Assembly (NCBI GenBank): GCA_015064855.1
Contig: SVRK01000009.1
Coordinates: 1 to 51,752 of the forward strand
From: Oscillospiraceae bacterium
GTDB lineage: Bacteria > Bacillota > Clostridia > Oscillospirales > CAG-272
Length of the DNA: 51,752 nucleotides
Direction: 5' to 3'
Numbering within the stretch: the stretch's first letter is position 1; each line of letters opens with the position of its first letter. A model generated the notes under the pieces. That model had not been told where the DNA came from. It saw only the letters and a list, made by a program, of their open reading frames with translations, and searched no databases. The position numbers were made by a program, and so were the translations under genes. This document shows positions 9,390 through 18,462 of the stretch, one piece after another.

Positions 9390-10214
9390 TTATAGCTCCT
9401 TTGCCTTGCCTATTGGCGTTGGCTTTTCGCCTGCAAAAATTTCTTCTGCATTTTTTCTCACGTCACCTGCACACAAATCTCTTTCGCGATCTATTGTGTG
9501 GTTTGCCGTTAAATTCAATTCATATAGCCAAGCTCCGTCAAAGCCTATCGATTTTAGGTCGGAATAAAGCCTTTGCCAATCTATTTTTCCTTCACCCGGA
9601 AGCCAATGCCTTTCGTCCTTAAAATCATAATCGGAAATATGGGTGGTGATAATTTTTTCGCCAACCGCTTTTATATATTTAGACGAATCCTCTTGTAAAA
9701 GATGATTTGTGTCAAAGCAGGACCTAAGTCTTTTGTCAACCGAAAGAAGCTCCAATATATCCTTTGAATCTCTGCCAAGGCACGTGCGCGGTAGATTTTC
9801 AACAGCAATTACAGCACCGAAATTGTCGGCAAACTCGCAAAGCTCCCTTAAGCTCTCTTTTGCCGTTTCCATCCTTGTCGCTCTGTCCTCTTCCTTAATC
9901 GGCTCTCCACTTGCATGGATAACAAATTTATCAATTCCGATTTTCGCACCATTTTCTATAAAATACTTTAAATATTCAACTGTTTTTTTTGCGATATCGG
10001 GATTTGAAATATCTATTTCCGCAAAAGGCATAAACGGCAAATGAAACGACCAAAGCTCAACTCCGTATTTTTTCGACATCTCTTTTAGATTGTCAAAATC
10101 AAGCTTTTCCACCGCTTCCTTGTAAAGCGACACCTCGAAATATTTAATTTGTGCATCCTTAAGCTCTTTAAATATGCTTTCGCTAACGCTTGCGCGAGAC
10201 ATTCCTATTTCCAT
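9390..10214 (-). CDS. Xylose-isomerase-like TIM-barrel protein (sugar phosphate isomerase/epimerase family)
   Basis: A 274-aa AP-endonuclease-2/xylose-isomerase-like barrel. Candidate metal ligands follow the family order: E in AVENLPR (about residue 150), D and H in CFDTNHLL (about 185), H in THISDYD, and E near the end (YELNL); DERHWLPGEGKIDW is the usual substrate-loop region. Such proteins epimerise or isomerise sugars or inositols, but the substrate cannot be read from sequence. The start ATG (10212-10214) has AAAGGAG upstream. It is divergent from the alpha-galactosidase gene, with back-to-back -35 boxes, which suggests a linked role in sugar metabolism. Confidence 0.85.
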   Translation of the reverse strand: MEIGMSRASVSESIFKELKDAQIKYFEVSLYKEAVEKLDFDNLKEMSKKYGVELWSFHLPFMPFAEIDISNPDIAKKTVEYLKYFIENGAKIGIDKFVIHASGEPIKEEDRATRMETAKESLRELCEFADNFGAVIAVENLPRTCLGRDSKDILELLSVDKRLRSCFDTNHLLQEDSSKYIKAVGEKIITTHISDYDFKDERHWLPGEGKIDWQRLYSDLKSIGFDGAWLYELNLTANHTIDRERDLCAGDVRKNAEEIFAGEKPTPIGKAKEL

Positions 10215-10242
10215 ACCATTCTCCTTTTTGGAATATAAATAA

Positions 10243-10271
10243 ATTATACCATTTTATTTAAATATCGTCAA
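10243..10271 (-). promoter_or_regulatory. Promoter of the TIM-barrel gene
   Basis: TTGACG (10271-10266), 17-bp spacer, TATAAT (10248-10243). Its -35 lies 7 bp from the -35 of the divergent GH36 promoter. Confidence 0.85.
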
Positions 10272-10278
10272 CTATTTA

Positions 10279-10307
10279 TTGAAATATCATTTGCAAAATG
10301 ATATACT
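10279..10307 (+). promoter_or_regulatory. Promoter of the GH36/esterase operon
   Basis: TTGAAA (10279-10284), 17-bp spacer, TATACT (10302-10307). A palindrome fills the spacer (next entry). Confidence 0.8.
10284..10304. promoter_or_regulatory. Operator-like palindrome in the GH36 promoter
   Basis: Perfect 9-bp inverted repeat ATATCATTT-GCA-AAATGATAT exactly between the -35 and -10. A LacI- or GntR-type repressor bound here would block RNA polymerase. No such regulator gene is adjacent, so the partner is unknown. Confidence 0.6.
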
Positions 10308-10338
10308 TAAGTTATCTTTAATCTATAAGGAGAAATTT

Positions 10339-12531
10339 ATGGCTATTATTTTTAATAAAGAGGCTAAAACCTACACACTTGAAACAAAAAACACAACCTA
10401 TCAAATGAAGATTAACGATTTGGGTGTCCTTTTACACACCTATTACGGAAGAAAAATAGAAGATGATGACCTTAGCTATACCGCTTTTGGGGATATGGCT
10501 CCATTTGTACCTAAAACCGAATATATTAAGGGAGATGAAACCTGGGCAAACATCGACCATCTCCCACAGGAAATTTCCTGCTTCGGCTGTGGCGACTATC
10601 GTGAAAGTGCTATAAATATCAGACACGCAGACGGCACTCTGGGACTCCAACCGATATTTGTACACGCAGAAATCAAAAGGGGCAAGTATACTCTTGAGGG
10701 CTTACCTGTGTTCCACGGTGACGAGGGAGAAACCCTTATAGTTACCTTGAAGGACAGAGCTTACGACGTATATTTACATCTTTATTATGGTGTGCTTCCC
10801 GAATATGACTTAATTACCCGAGCTTTGATAATCGAAAATAAAACTGACAAGGAAATTCACGTAGAAAAGGCTCTTTCCTTAAACCTTGACTTTAACTATG
10901 GGGACTTTGACCTTGTTTCCTTTGAAGGCCGTTGGGCGCAGGAAAGACGACTACAACGTGCGCCTGTTTTACACGGAAAAACACAGGTGTTCTCCACCCG
11001 TGGCGCTTCGGGTCACATTATGAACCCCTCTTGCATGCTTGCCCACAAAAACGCAACCGAAACAACAGGTGACGTTTATGCATTTGCCTTTGTTTATAGC
11101 GGTAGCTTTTTAATCAGCGCATCGAGAAACTTCAACGACAATACTCGTTTGGTAATGGGTATAAATCCAGAAAACTTTGATTTTGCGCTTGAAAGCGGTG
11201 AAAAATTTGTAGCCCCCGAGGTTGCACTTACCTTCTCCCATACAGGCTTTGAAGCAGCATCTCAAAACCTACATAAATCAATAAGAAACAATCTATGCCG
11301 TGGCAAATTCAAAAACGCGCGCCGTCCTGTTCTTATCAACAACTGGGAAGGCACTTATTTTGATTTCAATGCGGACAAATTAGTTTCTATGGCAAAGGAT
11401 GCCTCGGAGCTTGGCGTTGAGCTTTTTGTTATGGACGACGGCTGGTTTGGTAAGCGTGACGACGACTATTCAGGTCTTGGCGACTGGGTTCCAAACGAAA
11501 AGAAGCTTGGTTGTACACTTTCCGAGCTTGCAAGCAAAATTAACGAAGCAGGCTTGAAATTTGGTATTTGGTTTGAGCCAGAGGCTATAAACGAGGACTC
11601 CGACCTTTACCGCGAGCATCCCGACTACGCATTTAAAATGCCTAACCGCCAGCCTACTCTTGCACGTCATCAGCTCATTCTTGATATGTCAAGAAAAGAG
11701 GTAAGAGATAATATCTACAACCAGCTTTGTAAAATCCTTGACTCAGCAAATATCTCCTACGTTAAGTGGGACTTTAACAGAAACATAACCGACCTATATA
11801 GCTGTGACGTCCCTGCCGAAAAACAGGGCGAGATTTACCACAGATATGTGCTTGGCTTATATGATTTGCTTGAAAGAATTACCTCTCGCTACCCAGACAT
11901 TCTTTTCGAGAGCTGCTCGGGTGGTGGCGGACGCTTTGACTGCGGTATGCACTACTATATGCCACAGGCTTGGACAAGCGACGACACTGACCCGATTGAA
12001 AGATTGAAGATTCAACACGGCACATCCTTTATTTACCCTGTTTCAACTATGGGCGCGCACGTTTCGGCTTCCCCTAATCATCAAACAGGCAGAATAACCC
12101 CGCTTAAAACCCGCGGTGTGGTTGCTTACTTTGGAACGTATGGACTTGAGCTTGACGTAAATAAAATGACCGACGAGGAAAAGGAAGAAATCAAGCGTCA
12201 GGTTGCCGAATTCAAAAAGCATTATGAGCTAATCCAAAGAGGTGAATATTCACGTCTTATCTCCCCATATGAAAACGACAGCCTATACTGTGTATGGCAG
12301 GTTGCTTCTCCTGACAAGAGCGAAGCGCTTGTTGCTATGGTTAAATATAAAAACGAGGCAAACACCCACCCTGAAATCGTGCGCCTTCGCGGTCTTGACG
12401 AAAATAAATATTACAGAGTGAACGGCGAAAAAATTTATAAGGGCGCATCGCTTATGTATAACGGTCTTGTTTTAAAGAATCTATGGGGTGACTACGAAGC
12501 AGAATTATACTACATTCAAGAGGTAAAATAA
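10339..12531 (+). CDS. Alpha-galactosidase, GH36
   Basis: Hydrolyses alpha-1,6-galactosides such as melibiose, raffinose and stachyose. The ATG at 10339 is chosen over the upstream one at 10279 because it has AAGGAG six bases before it and gives 730 aa, the classical bacterial GH36 length. The nucleophile is Asp478 in YVKWDFNRN and the acid/base is Asp548 in TSDDTDP, the same numbering as the Geobacillus enzymes. FVMDDGWFGKRDDD, WFEPEAINEDSDL and ESCSGGGGRFDCGMHYYMPQ are further family blocks. There is no signal peptide, so it acts in the cytoplasm on imported oligosaccharides. It forms an operon with the next gene (1-bp gap). Confidence 0.97.
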   Translation: MAIIFNKEAKTYTLETKNTTYQMKINDLGVLLHTYYGRKIEDDDLSYTAFGDMAPFVPKTEYIKGDETWANIDHLPQEISCFGCGDYRESAINIRHADGTLGLQPIFVHAEIKRGKYTLEGLPVFHGDEGETLIVTLKDRAYDVYLHLYYGVLPEYDLITRALIIENKTDKEIHVEKALSLNLDFNYGDFDLVSFEGRWAQERRLQRAPVLHGKTQVFSTRGASGHIMNPSCMLAHKNATETTGDVYAFAFVYSGSFLISASRNFNDNTRLVMGINPENFDFALESGEKFVAPEVALTFSHTGFEAASQNLHKSIRNNLCRGKFKNARRPVLINNWEGTYFDFNADKLVSMAKDASELGVELFVMDDGWFGKRDDDYSGLGDWVPNEKKLGCTLSELASKINEAGLKFGIWFEPEAINEDSDLYREHPDYAFKMPNRQPTLARHQLILDMSRKEVRDNIYNQLCKILDSANISYVKWDFNRNITDLYSCDVPAEKQGEIYHRYVLGLYDLLERITSRYPDILFESCSGGGGRFDCGMHYYMPQAWTSDDTDPIERLKIQHGTSFIYPVSTMGAHVSASPNHQTGRITPLKTRGVVAYFGTYGLELDVNKMTDEEKEEIKRQVAEFKKHYELIQRGEYSRLISPYENDSLYCVWQVASPDKSEALVAMVKYKNEANTHPEIVRLRGLDENKYYRVNGEKIYKGASLMYNGLVLKNLWGDYEAELYYIQEVK

Positions 12532-12532
12532 A

Positions 12533-13408
12533 ATGAAAAAGGTTGCAGTATTTATGATTTTCGGTCAGTCAAACGCGACAGGACACGGCGTTCCTATGGC
12601 CGAAAACGATATTATCAAAGAGCCTCTTAAAAACGTATGGGGCTTGAACCGTGAGCCTAACCAATCCTTTGACACAGAGAAATTAAAGTTTACAGGCTAC
12701 ACAAGCTATGGTATGAACTTGGCAGAAAACCAAGACAACACCTACTCTGTGCCTAACTGCTTAGCTAAAAACTGGCAGGCGGATATTGACAACGGCGTTG
12801 ACTTGCCCGACCTATACATCGTTCAAATTTCAATAGGCTCACAGGGCGTTTACGGAATGTGGTCCCCAACAAGACCAAAAAAATTAATTCCGGGTAAGCT
12901 GGGCGACTGCGATATTTCAATGTACCCCTTTGCTTGTCACGTTCTTTCTCTGCTTAAAAAGCATTTTGAGGAGAATGAAATTGAGCCCGACTTTGTTGGC
13001 ATGCACTGGCGTGGAGGAGAACAGGAATTTTGGCAATCCGTCCCTAATCTAAAGGACAACGATAGATTAAAAAATACATATAAAACTATCTTTAGTGGCT
13101 TACGCGAAGCACTGGGATACGAATTCCCTATTGTTATTCATAAGTTGAACTTCGAGGCGGTTTTAACCGGAATTGAAAACGGAAAGCACCTACCAAGCAT
13201 GCACTTTATTAACGAGGTGTTCTATGACCTTTGCAAAGAAGTTCCAAAGGTAACTATGTTTGACAGCACCCGCGCCCCACACTATAACCCAGAGGACCCA
13301 TATACCCTCTTTAGATGGGATTTAATCCATTACAGCCCACAAACAAACGATTGGGTGTCTCGTGATATTTTAGAGGAGTATAAAAATAGTTCTGTGCACA
13401 AAAAATAA
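12533..13408 (+). CDS. SGNH-fold carbohydrate esterase (SASA / sialate O-acetylesterase-like)
   Basis: 291 aa without a signal peptide. Block I is IFGQSNATGHG, with the nucleophilic Ser in the GQSN form typical of the SASA/CE6 group. HWRGGEQEFW corresponds to the QGE-like block, and WDLIHYSPQ carries the C-terminal Asp-x-x-His. By family such proteins remove acetyl groups from sialate or xylan. It begins one base after the GH36 stop and is co-transcribed, suggesting that it deacetylates sugars handled by the same intake route. The exact substrate is not determinable. A bidirectional terminator follows. Confidence 0.8.
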   Translation: MKKVAVFMIFGQSNATGHGVPMAENDIIKEPLKNVWGLNREPNQSFDTEKLKFTGYTSYGMNLAENQDNTYSVPNCLAKNWQADIDNGVDLPDLYIVQISIGSQGVYGMWSPTRPKKLIPGKLGDCDISMYPFACHVLSLLKKHFEENEIEPDFVGMHWRGGEQEFWQSVPNLKDNDRLKNTYKTIFSGLREALGYEFPIVIHKLNFEAVLTGIENGKHLPSMHFINEVFYDLCKEVPKVTMFDSTRAPHYNPEDPYTLFRWDLIHYSPQTNDWVSRDILEEYKNSSVHKK

Positions 13409-13470
13409 TCCCTCCGAGTTGCTATGCAACCCACCTCCCTTTCCAAAATAGGCAAAACTAGATAAAATGA

Positions 13471-13501
13471 AAAGGAACAGACAAATGTCTGTTCCTTTTT
13501 T
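13471..13501. terminator. Bidirectional intrinsic terminator between convergent genes
   Basis: AAAGGAACAGAC/GTCTGTTCCTTT with loop AAAT, then T-run on the plus strand and A-run on the other side. It serves the GH36 operon and the lipoprotein at 13513. Confidence 0.9.
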
Positions 13502-13512
13502 AAGGGGAGAGA

Positions 13513-16500
13513 TTATTCAAGCACTGCTTCTTGGTAGCTTAAAACCACTCCGCAGTCCTTGCTTATTTGTACATTATAGGTTATGCCGTCGATTTCAATC
13601 TCATAATCAACCGCTTCTGAAACTATATCATCGGTAATTGGCACATTTCCTTTTAGGAAAACATATTCATACGCATTTGGACCAGCCCAGTTACCATAGC
13701 TGATTGTGTATGTTTTTCCAGCCTCTAATTGTGCCACTAAAACGCATGGCGCAGCAGCATTTCTTAAACATATAAAGTCGCCGTTTTCATCATACACAAT
13801 TGTAACATAGCTTTCTCCGTTCTCAAGAACGTAAAGGGAATAGTCGCCTGTTTGTTCCGGTGTAAATGTAAATTGATATTCGTTTGTCCAGTTGCCCTCT
13901 ATAAATTCGCCGGTTGTCTTTATTTCATTAGAAAAAGCAAGGTCGCATTTTTTACAAGCTGTATCTATTACCAAATTGCCATCCACCTTGGATGAGCCTA
14001 CAAGCTCAAAATCGTGCTTTTCAAGTACCATTGTTACATCCTTTGCGAACTTTTCCTCGCCATCTAAAGTAACCTTATATGCTTCAACATATTCTACTGT
14101 GCAATCCTCGTTTTCTGTTTGGCTTATTGCCTTGGTCAATACAATACCACATTCAGCGCAAGAATATACACCGTTGTTTTCTTCAAAGCCTCCCCACTCA
14201 GATGCATCGACGTAGAAGTCTCCCAATTCTCCGCACGGACACACACTTATTGTAAAATAATGCTCCTCACAAATTTGTCCATCAAGCATATAGGAATCAA
14301 TACTATAAACAAATTCGTGATTATTGTTCCAATAAATTTCTTCCTTGCCACAGTCCTTACATGTTTCCTTTGTGTACCAGCCATCGTCGCAGGACTCGCC
14401 TTCAAGCTCATACTCAATGGTATTATCGTGTTTTTCTTCCTTTATGTGTGTTTCATTCTGTGCATCAACTATTACGCGCTCACCCATTTTAATTGTGCGA
14501 ACAATATATTCGTATGTGTAACAGCCATCGGTCTTATCGTGTGAAACTACGATAATTACAAGACCGCAATTTTGGCAGGTTTCAGTCTTTGTGGTATATA
14601 AAACGCCGTCTATTTCTTCACTTTCCGTAGTTGTTACCATATCACAGTTATAGGTGCTTAGGTCAAATGTAACCACCGCCTCCTCACAAGGACATATGCC
14701 GTATCTGTACCAACCGCGACATGCGCTTCCGTAGTAGTCAAAGCGTATATCATAACCATAATCCGCTCTTGGAGAATGCGCACCGGAGTATTCGTCTACA
14801 TAAGTTTCTCCACAGTCTACACAGGTTGCGGTTTCTATCACGCCGTTGTCGCAGTTATTCTCCACAATCTCATATGTGTATTTGTAGCTATGACGCTCAT
14901 TTAAACCCTCTATATATACATATTCAAGGTTTTTTTCTTCTCCGTTTTCATCCTTATAGATAAAGGTTAGATATTTGGTTTCAACCGATGTGCAGCCGTC
15001 GCCCTTTGTTTCTATATAATCTTCCTTTATCACAGTTCCACAGCTTTCGCATGTGCGGATATAATACTCATTTATAAAGCCGTTTTCATCCGTAATAATT
15101 GTTTTTTCTGCGGGCATATAACAGCTATACGAATAGTCATAATATTCTCTTTCTCCGCAATAGCATACAGAGTGTGTTATTTCTATATCGCCACACGCGG
15201 TTGTAATTATTGTTATTTCTTCATCGTTTAAATCATGATATTCGTCATATTTATAAACAGTATCGCCACAGTCCTTGCATTTTGATACTATAAGGTATCC
15301 GTCGTAACAGCTATCTCCGAACAAGATTGCTTCTTCCTCACGCACGTGATAATCAGAATCGTAATAAATATAGCTTTCATTGTCATAGTATGCTTTATCG
15401 CCAACTATTAAGGTTAAAGCTCCCTTGCCGATATTCTTGCATGAACCAATCTCATATACTATTTCATTTGTATATTGAAGATTACAATCAGGACAAGTAA
15501 CTGTTGTTTTTTCATATAATTCGCCATAATCATAATTATACTCTGAACCGTCGCATCTTGAAAGATAATAGTTTTTTTCCACTCCACACACACAAGTCTC
15601 TTCGTTAAGCACTGTGCCCTGGCATGCTTGGTCTATTTCTATTTTTTTCGTGTCGTTATGTTTTACTGTGTGATTATACCTAATATACTCATGCTTGTAT
15701 CCGCAACCATATTCACAGCTTTCCGTTACCAAAACGCCATCACGACAGCTATTTCCAAGTAGCTCATAGGTATATACTGTTCGGTGGTAAGGGTCTTCAT
15801 CCACGCTGATGTAATCATATTCGTAGAATACTGTGTCTCCCATAGAAAGCTTATACCAGAAATAGTACTCATTTGTACAGTAAAATTCGCTTATTTCATT
15901 GTATAAATATTCATATACAATACCACAATCCTCGCATGTTACGGTTCGTATAACTATTGTATTACCGTTTTCGTCGGTTACTTCTCTTTGTCCATCAACT
16001 GCACTACACTCGGTTGTAAAATATGAGTTATCTGCTACATTTTTACAAACTAAGCATTTATTAACTAAATAACCACCGCCGCAAGAGGAAATTCCCTCAA
16101 GGCTTATAAATTCGGTCTTACCCTCAATACAGCCAATACCAAAATCATAGGTTGATATGCCACAGTCATCACAGGTGTCCTTTTTTACGTAGCCATTATC
16201 ACAGCTATCGCCTAACATAATATATTCAGTTTCAAATGCGTGCTCGCTATTTGGTGTTTCTTTCTTAAACTCATAAAGAAGTGTATCTCCTTTATATAGC
16301 TCAAGCTCTTTAACGCTTGTCTTTTGACAGTCGTTTTCTTTCCAAGCGGTTTCTACCTTTTTAAATGAGCAAATATCGCAGGTGCTTGTTTTGATAGTAG
16401 CATTTTCTTTTGTCTCTTCGCTAATGTCAAGCTCGCCCTCGTGTACAGCAGCACAAAGCTCCATTACCTTATCACAGTCAAAGCATTTTAGTACTACCGC

Positions 16501-17319
16501 TCTTGCACCACAAGCAAAGGTGTCCGAGAGGTCTATTACGTCGTAGTCAACATTTGCGTGGCTATTATACTCATAGGAATCGCTAGTGAAAAGCACCTCA
16601 CCGTCATATGTAACAACTGCGCTTGCTTCAAACTCGCAAGAGAGCTCGGTTTTTGATGTAAGGCTTATTGTTAGCGCACAATCTCTACATTCTATGGTCA
16701 AGGTGTTTCCTTCACTCGACATCTCTACGTTGCACAATAAATCAAGCTGAACCATTTCATAGTCGCCACAGAGATCACACACGTTTGCTACATAGCCACT
16801 TTTGCAATCACCCATCATACCATACTTTTCGGTTCTGCTTTCGTGCACGTTGGTTACTGGTAACTCTACATATGTACTATAACTACATCTTGTGCATTTT
16901 TCATATGCTTCCCAGCCAATATCCTTACAGGTTGGCGCTTGAGCCTCAACAGTTGTCTTTTCATGCCCTTGTGCTTCTATTTCTTCCTGCTTTACAAGTA
17001 TTTCTCCGCACTCAGAGCATTTTTTGCCATCTGTAAGTCCTTTTTCGGTACAGGTTGCTGCTTTGCCTTTTACAATCTCCTCTGTGTGAACGTGCTCAGG
17101 CTTTTGTTCCCCACTTCCACCGTTGTCCTCACTGTCGGTATCACTTGAACCAGTATTGGTATCACTTGAGCCTGCACCAGTATCGGTTGTACTTTCAGTC
17201 TCTGTGTCTGTGCTTATTTCAGTATCTGTATCCTCATTTCCACCACACGATATTAGTGTAAACGAAAGTGTCAATACCAAAATCAAGCTCATCAAAATCA
17301 AAAAAGCTCTTTTTTTCAT
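13513..17319 (-). CDS. Giant cysteine-rich repeat lipoprotein (1268 aa)
   Basis: The start is set at 17319: the GGAGG that overlaps the upstream in-frame ATG (17331) is spaced correctly for this ATG. MKKRAFLILMSLILVLTL ending in lipobox LISC-GG gives a membrane-anchored lipoprotein. A Ser/Thr/Asp/Glu linker follows, then two canonical Cys repeats (ATCTEKGLTDGKKCSECG type) like those of the 18715 and 23366 proteins. Next come about 900 residues of diverged repeats, in which motifs such as LGDSCDNGYVKKDTCDDCG recur at roughly 150-residue spacing, rich in Tyr and Glu. The last 110 residues (GDYSLYVLENGESYV ... LEAGKTYTISYGNW) resemble a PPC-type beta-sandwich. No catalytic motif. Likely an extracellular metal-binding or adhesive stalk; function unknown. 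Confidence 0.8.
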   Translation of the reverse strand: MKKRAFLILMSLILVLTLSFTLISCGGNEDTDTEISTDTETESTTDTGAGSSDTNTGSSDTDSEDNGGSGEQKPEHVHTEEIVKGKAATCTEKGLTDGKKCSECGEILVKQEEIEAQGHEKTTVEAQAPTCKDIGWEAYEKCTRCSYSTYVELPVTNVHESRTEKYGMMGDCKSGYVANVCDLCGDYEMVQLDLLCNVEMSSEGNTLTIECRDCALTISLTSKTELSCEFEASAVVTYDGEVLFTSDSYEYNSHANVDYDVIDLSDTFACGARAVVLKCFDCDKVMELCAAVHEGELDISEETKENATIKTSTCDICSFKKVETAWKENDCQKTSVKELELYKGDTLLYEFKKETPNSEHAFETEYIMLGDSCDNGYVKKDTCDDCGISTYDFGIGCIEGKTEFISLEGISSCGGGYLVNKCLVCKNVADNSYFTTECSAVDGQREVTDENGNTIVIRTVTCEDCGIVYEYLYNEISEFYCTNEYYFWYKLSMGDTVFYEYDYISVDEDPYHRTVYTYELLGNSCRDGVLVTESCEYGCGYKHEYIRYNHTVKHNDTKKIEIDQACQGTVLNEETCVCGVEKNYYLSRCDGSEYNYDYGELYEKTTVTCPDCNLQYTNEIVYEIGSCKNIGKGALTLIVGDKAYYDNESYIYYDSDYHVREEEAILFGDSCYDGYLIVSKCKDCGDTVYKYDEYHDLNDEEITIITTACGDIEITHSVCYCGEREYYDYSYSCYMPAEKTIITDENGFINEYYIRTCESCGTVIKEDYIETKGDGCTSVETKYLTFIYKDENGEEKNLEYVYIEGLNERHSYKYTYEIVENNCDNGVIETATCVDCGETYVDEYSGAHSPRADYGYDIRFDYYGSACRGWYRYGICPCEEAVVTFDLSTYNCDMVTTTESEEIDGVLYTTKTETCQNCGLVIIVVSHDKTDGCYTYEYIVRTIKMGERVIVDAQNETHIKEEKHDNTIEYELEGESCDDGWYTKETCKDCGKEEIYWNNNHEFVYSIDSYMLDGQICEEHYFTISVCPCGELGDFYVDASEWGGFEENNGVYSCAECGIVLTKAISQTENEDCTVEYVEAYKVTLDGEEKFAKDVTMVLEKHDFELVGSSKVDGNLVIDTACKKCDLAFSNEIKTTGEFIEGNWTNEYQFTFTPEQTGDYSLYVLENGESYVTIVYDENGDFICLRNAAAPCVLVAQLEAGKTYTISYGNWAGPNAYEYVFLKGNVPITDDIVSEAVDYEIEIDGITYNVQISKDCGVVLSYQEAVLE

Positions 17320-17342
17320 AAAATCCTCCATAGGCTTCTAAA

Positions 17343-17422
17343 GTTTACATTATCATTATATCACTGTTTTCCCATTTCGCACACACCCCAAGCACCTCTT
17401 TTTTGGACATATTTTTTTGTAC
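17343..17422 (-). promoter_or_regulatory. Upstream region of the giant lipoprotein gene
   Basis: A -10-like TATAAT (17360-17355) with no good -35. GTTTACATT (17343-17351) and ATTTTTTTGTAC (17411-17422) both reappear upstream of the 18715 regulator gene. The rest of 17423-17525 is AT-rich with nothing recognisable. Confidence 0.4.
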
Positions 17423-17525
17423 CTTTTTCTATTAATTTCAGCAGTATATATTTTTATTTTTTAGTTTCAAATTTTCTAAAAATCTTATTTTTCTTCAAAT
17501 TTATCATCAAAACAGTAAAACCGTT

Positions 17526-17574
17526 GTTCGCTTTTGCGAACCATTTACAAGGCTTTGTGTTCGCTAAAACGAAC
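17526..17574. repeat. Cluster of interchangeable GTTCGC/GCGAAC hairpins
   Basis: GTTCGC-TTTT-GCGAAC (17526-17541) is followed by GTTCG-N6-CGAAC (17559-17574). The right arm of the first can also pair with the left arm of the second. It lies downstream of the 17605 gene and may be a second terminator or a mutually exclusive RNA structure. Confidence 0.4.
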
Positions 17575-17587
17575 TTGTATTAAAAGA

Positions 17588-17601
17588 GGCGCAAACGCGC
17601 C
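17588..17601 (-). terminator. Terminator of the phosphoribosyltransferase operon
   Basis: Minus strand GGCGC-GTTT-GCGCC followed by TCTTTTA, three bases past the stop of the 55-aa gene. Confidence 0.6.
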
Positions 17602-17604
17602 CCT

Positions 17605-17772
17605 TCAATCTGCTATTTCATACTCTAAAAGCTCATACTTTAAACGAGTGCCAAGGTCTGTTCCCTCCGGTAGAAGGAATAGAGCAATAAAAACCTCATC
17701 GCCCGACTCCTCGTCCTTTATTGTGGCATATTCACCCTCAATTTTAATTACTTTATAATATCTTGTTTCCAT
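17605..17772 (-). CDS. Small conserved-looking protein, DUF3006-like (55 aa)
   Basis: METRYYKVIKIEGEYATIKD continues with a Glu/Asp-rich stretch and FLLPEGTDLGTRLKYELLEY. This resembles the small beta-barrel DUF3006 pattern (IEG-x-YA ... LPEG). Its ATG overlaps the stop of the upstream gene by one base (TAATG) and it has no ribosome site of its own, so it depends on translational coupling. Function unknown. The coding status is supported by the coupling, the codon pattern and the terminator immediately after it. Confidence 0.7.
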   Translation of the reverse strand: METRYYKVIKIEGEYATIKDEESGDEVFIALFLLPEGTDLGTRLKYELLEYEIAD

Positions 17773-18413
17773 TATATCTTAGAATAGCCAAAGCTATTTA
17801 CCAAAGCATCAATCTTTTCGCCATTTTTGCACATCGGACATTCGTGTGATGGATATGATGCGTAATCGGTAAGGTCATTTGGGTTAAATACAGAGTGAAC
17901 TATATGGCCGGCACAGTTATCAACTGTTGCAAATATTGAAGCAACTCCCGCAACAATTCCACCATAATATTTAATAGCCTCAATAGCGGCGCTTGCTGTA
18001 TATCCAGTTGTTACAGATGCGGCAAGTATCAAAACGTTTTTACCCTTTATTGTGTGTGCAATATTGTCTCTAAAAATAAGCTGACTGCCTGCAGTGTGCT
18101 CAGGAGTTACAACGTAAATTGTTTGATGTGCGTTAATACTGTTAAAATCGCCCCTTGTTAATTCGTCAGCTAAGCAAGTGCCGACAACCTGCATACCATC
18201 AAGACAAAGAATAGTATCTATTATTGTGCTTGCGCCATAATATGAAACAAGCTCGTGGGCAACAGCCTGCGCCTCTGACAATCTTGTTTTTTGCATAGCA
18301 ACATCAATGTAATAATTTATATGGCTGTGGCTTGTTGCAAAATGTCCCTTGGAAACACGTAAAAATAGGTTCTTGTTTTTGGTAACAACCTTTATAGAAT
18401 TATCTGTTGGCAT
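17772..18413 (-). CDS. Phosphoribosyltransferase-like protein (PyrE-related, altered PRPP loop)
   Basis: 213 aa with a type-I phosphoribosyltransferase layout: an N-terminal hood-like region, IIDTILCLDGMQVVG, and the PRPP-loop region NVLILAASVTTGYTASAAIE (residues 126-145). A C-terminal ECPMCKNGEKID (C192, C195) follows, as in clostridial orotate phosphoribosyltransferase-like proteins. The two acidic residues expected before TTG (family form VVEDVITTG) are Ala/Ala/Ser here, so PRPP catalysis is doubtful. The start has AAAAAGGAG. No other pyrimidine genes are nearby. It could be a degenerate or regulatory PRT; the fold assignment is more certain than the activity. Confidence 0.7.
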   Translation of the reverse strand: MPTDNSIKVVTKNKNLFLRVSKGHFATSHSHINYYIDVAMQKTRLSEAQAVAHELVSYYGASTIIDTILCLDGMQVVGTCLADELTRGDFNSINAHQTIYVVTPEHTAGSQLIFRDNIAHTIKGKNVLILAASVTTGYTASAAIEAIKYYGGIVAGVASIFATVDNCAGHIVHSVFNPNDLTDYASYPSHECPMCKNGEKIDALVNSFGYSKI

Positions 18414-18433
18414 AAAAAACTCCTTTTTCTTTC

Positions 18434-18462
18434 ATTTTATCATATCGCTTATTTGGTGTCAA
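18434..18462 (-). promoter_or_regulatory. Promoter of the phosphoribosyltransferase-like gene
   Basis: TTGACA (18462-18457), 17-bp spacer, TAAAAT (18439-18434). Confidence 0.85.

Noticed and set aside
10279..10338. Upstream ATG of the GH36 frame at 10279
   Set aside because: That codon sits in the -35/operator region, whereas the ATG at 10339 has a proper SD and gives the family-typical catalytic numbering.
14119..14544. 141-codon plus-strand frame inside the giant lipoprotein gene
   Set aside because: An antisense shadow of a biased Cys/Tyr/Glu-rich gene; no SD and no family-like features.
17526..17574. GTTCG/CGAAC as a LexA (SOS) box
   Set aside because: The Gram-positive SOS box is CGAAC-N4-GTTCG; here the order is reversed (GTTCG-N6-CGAAC) and the position is downstream of genes.
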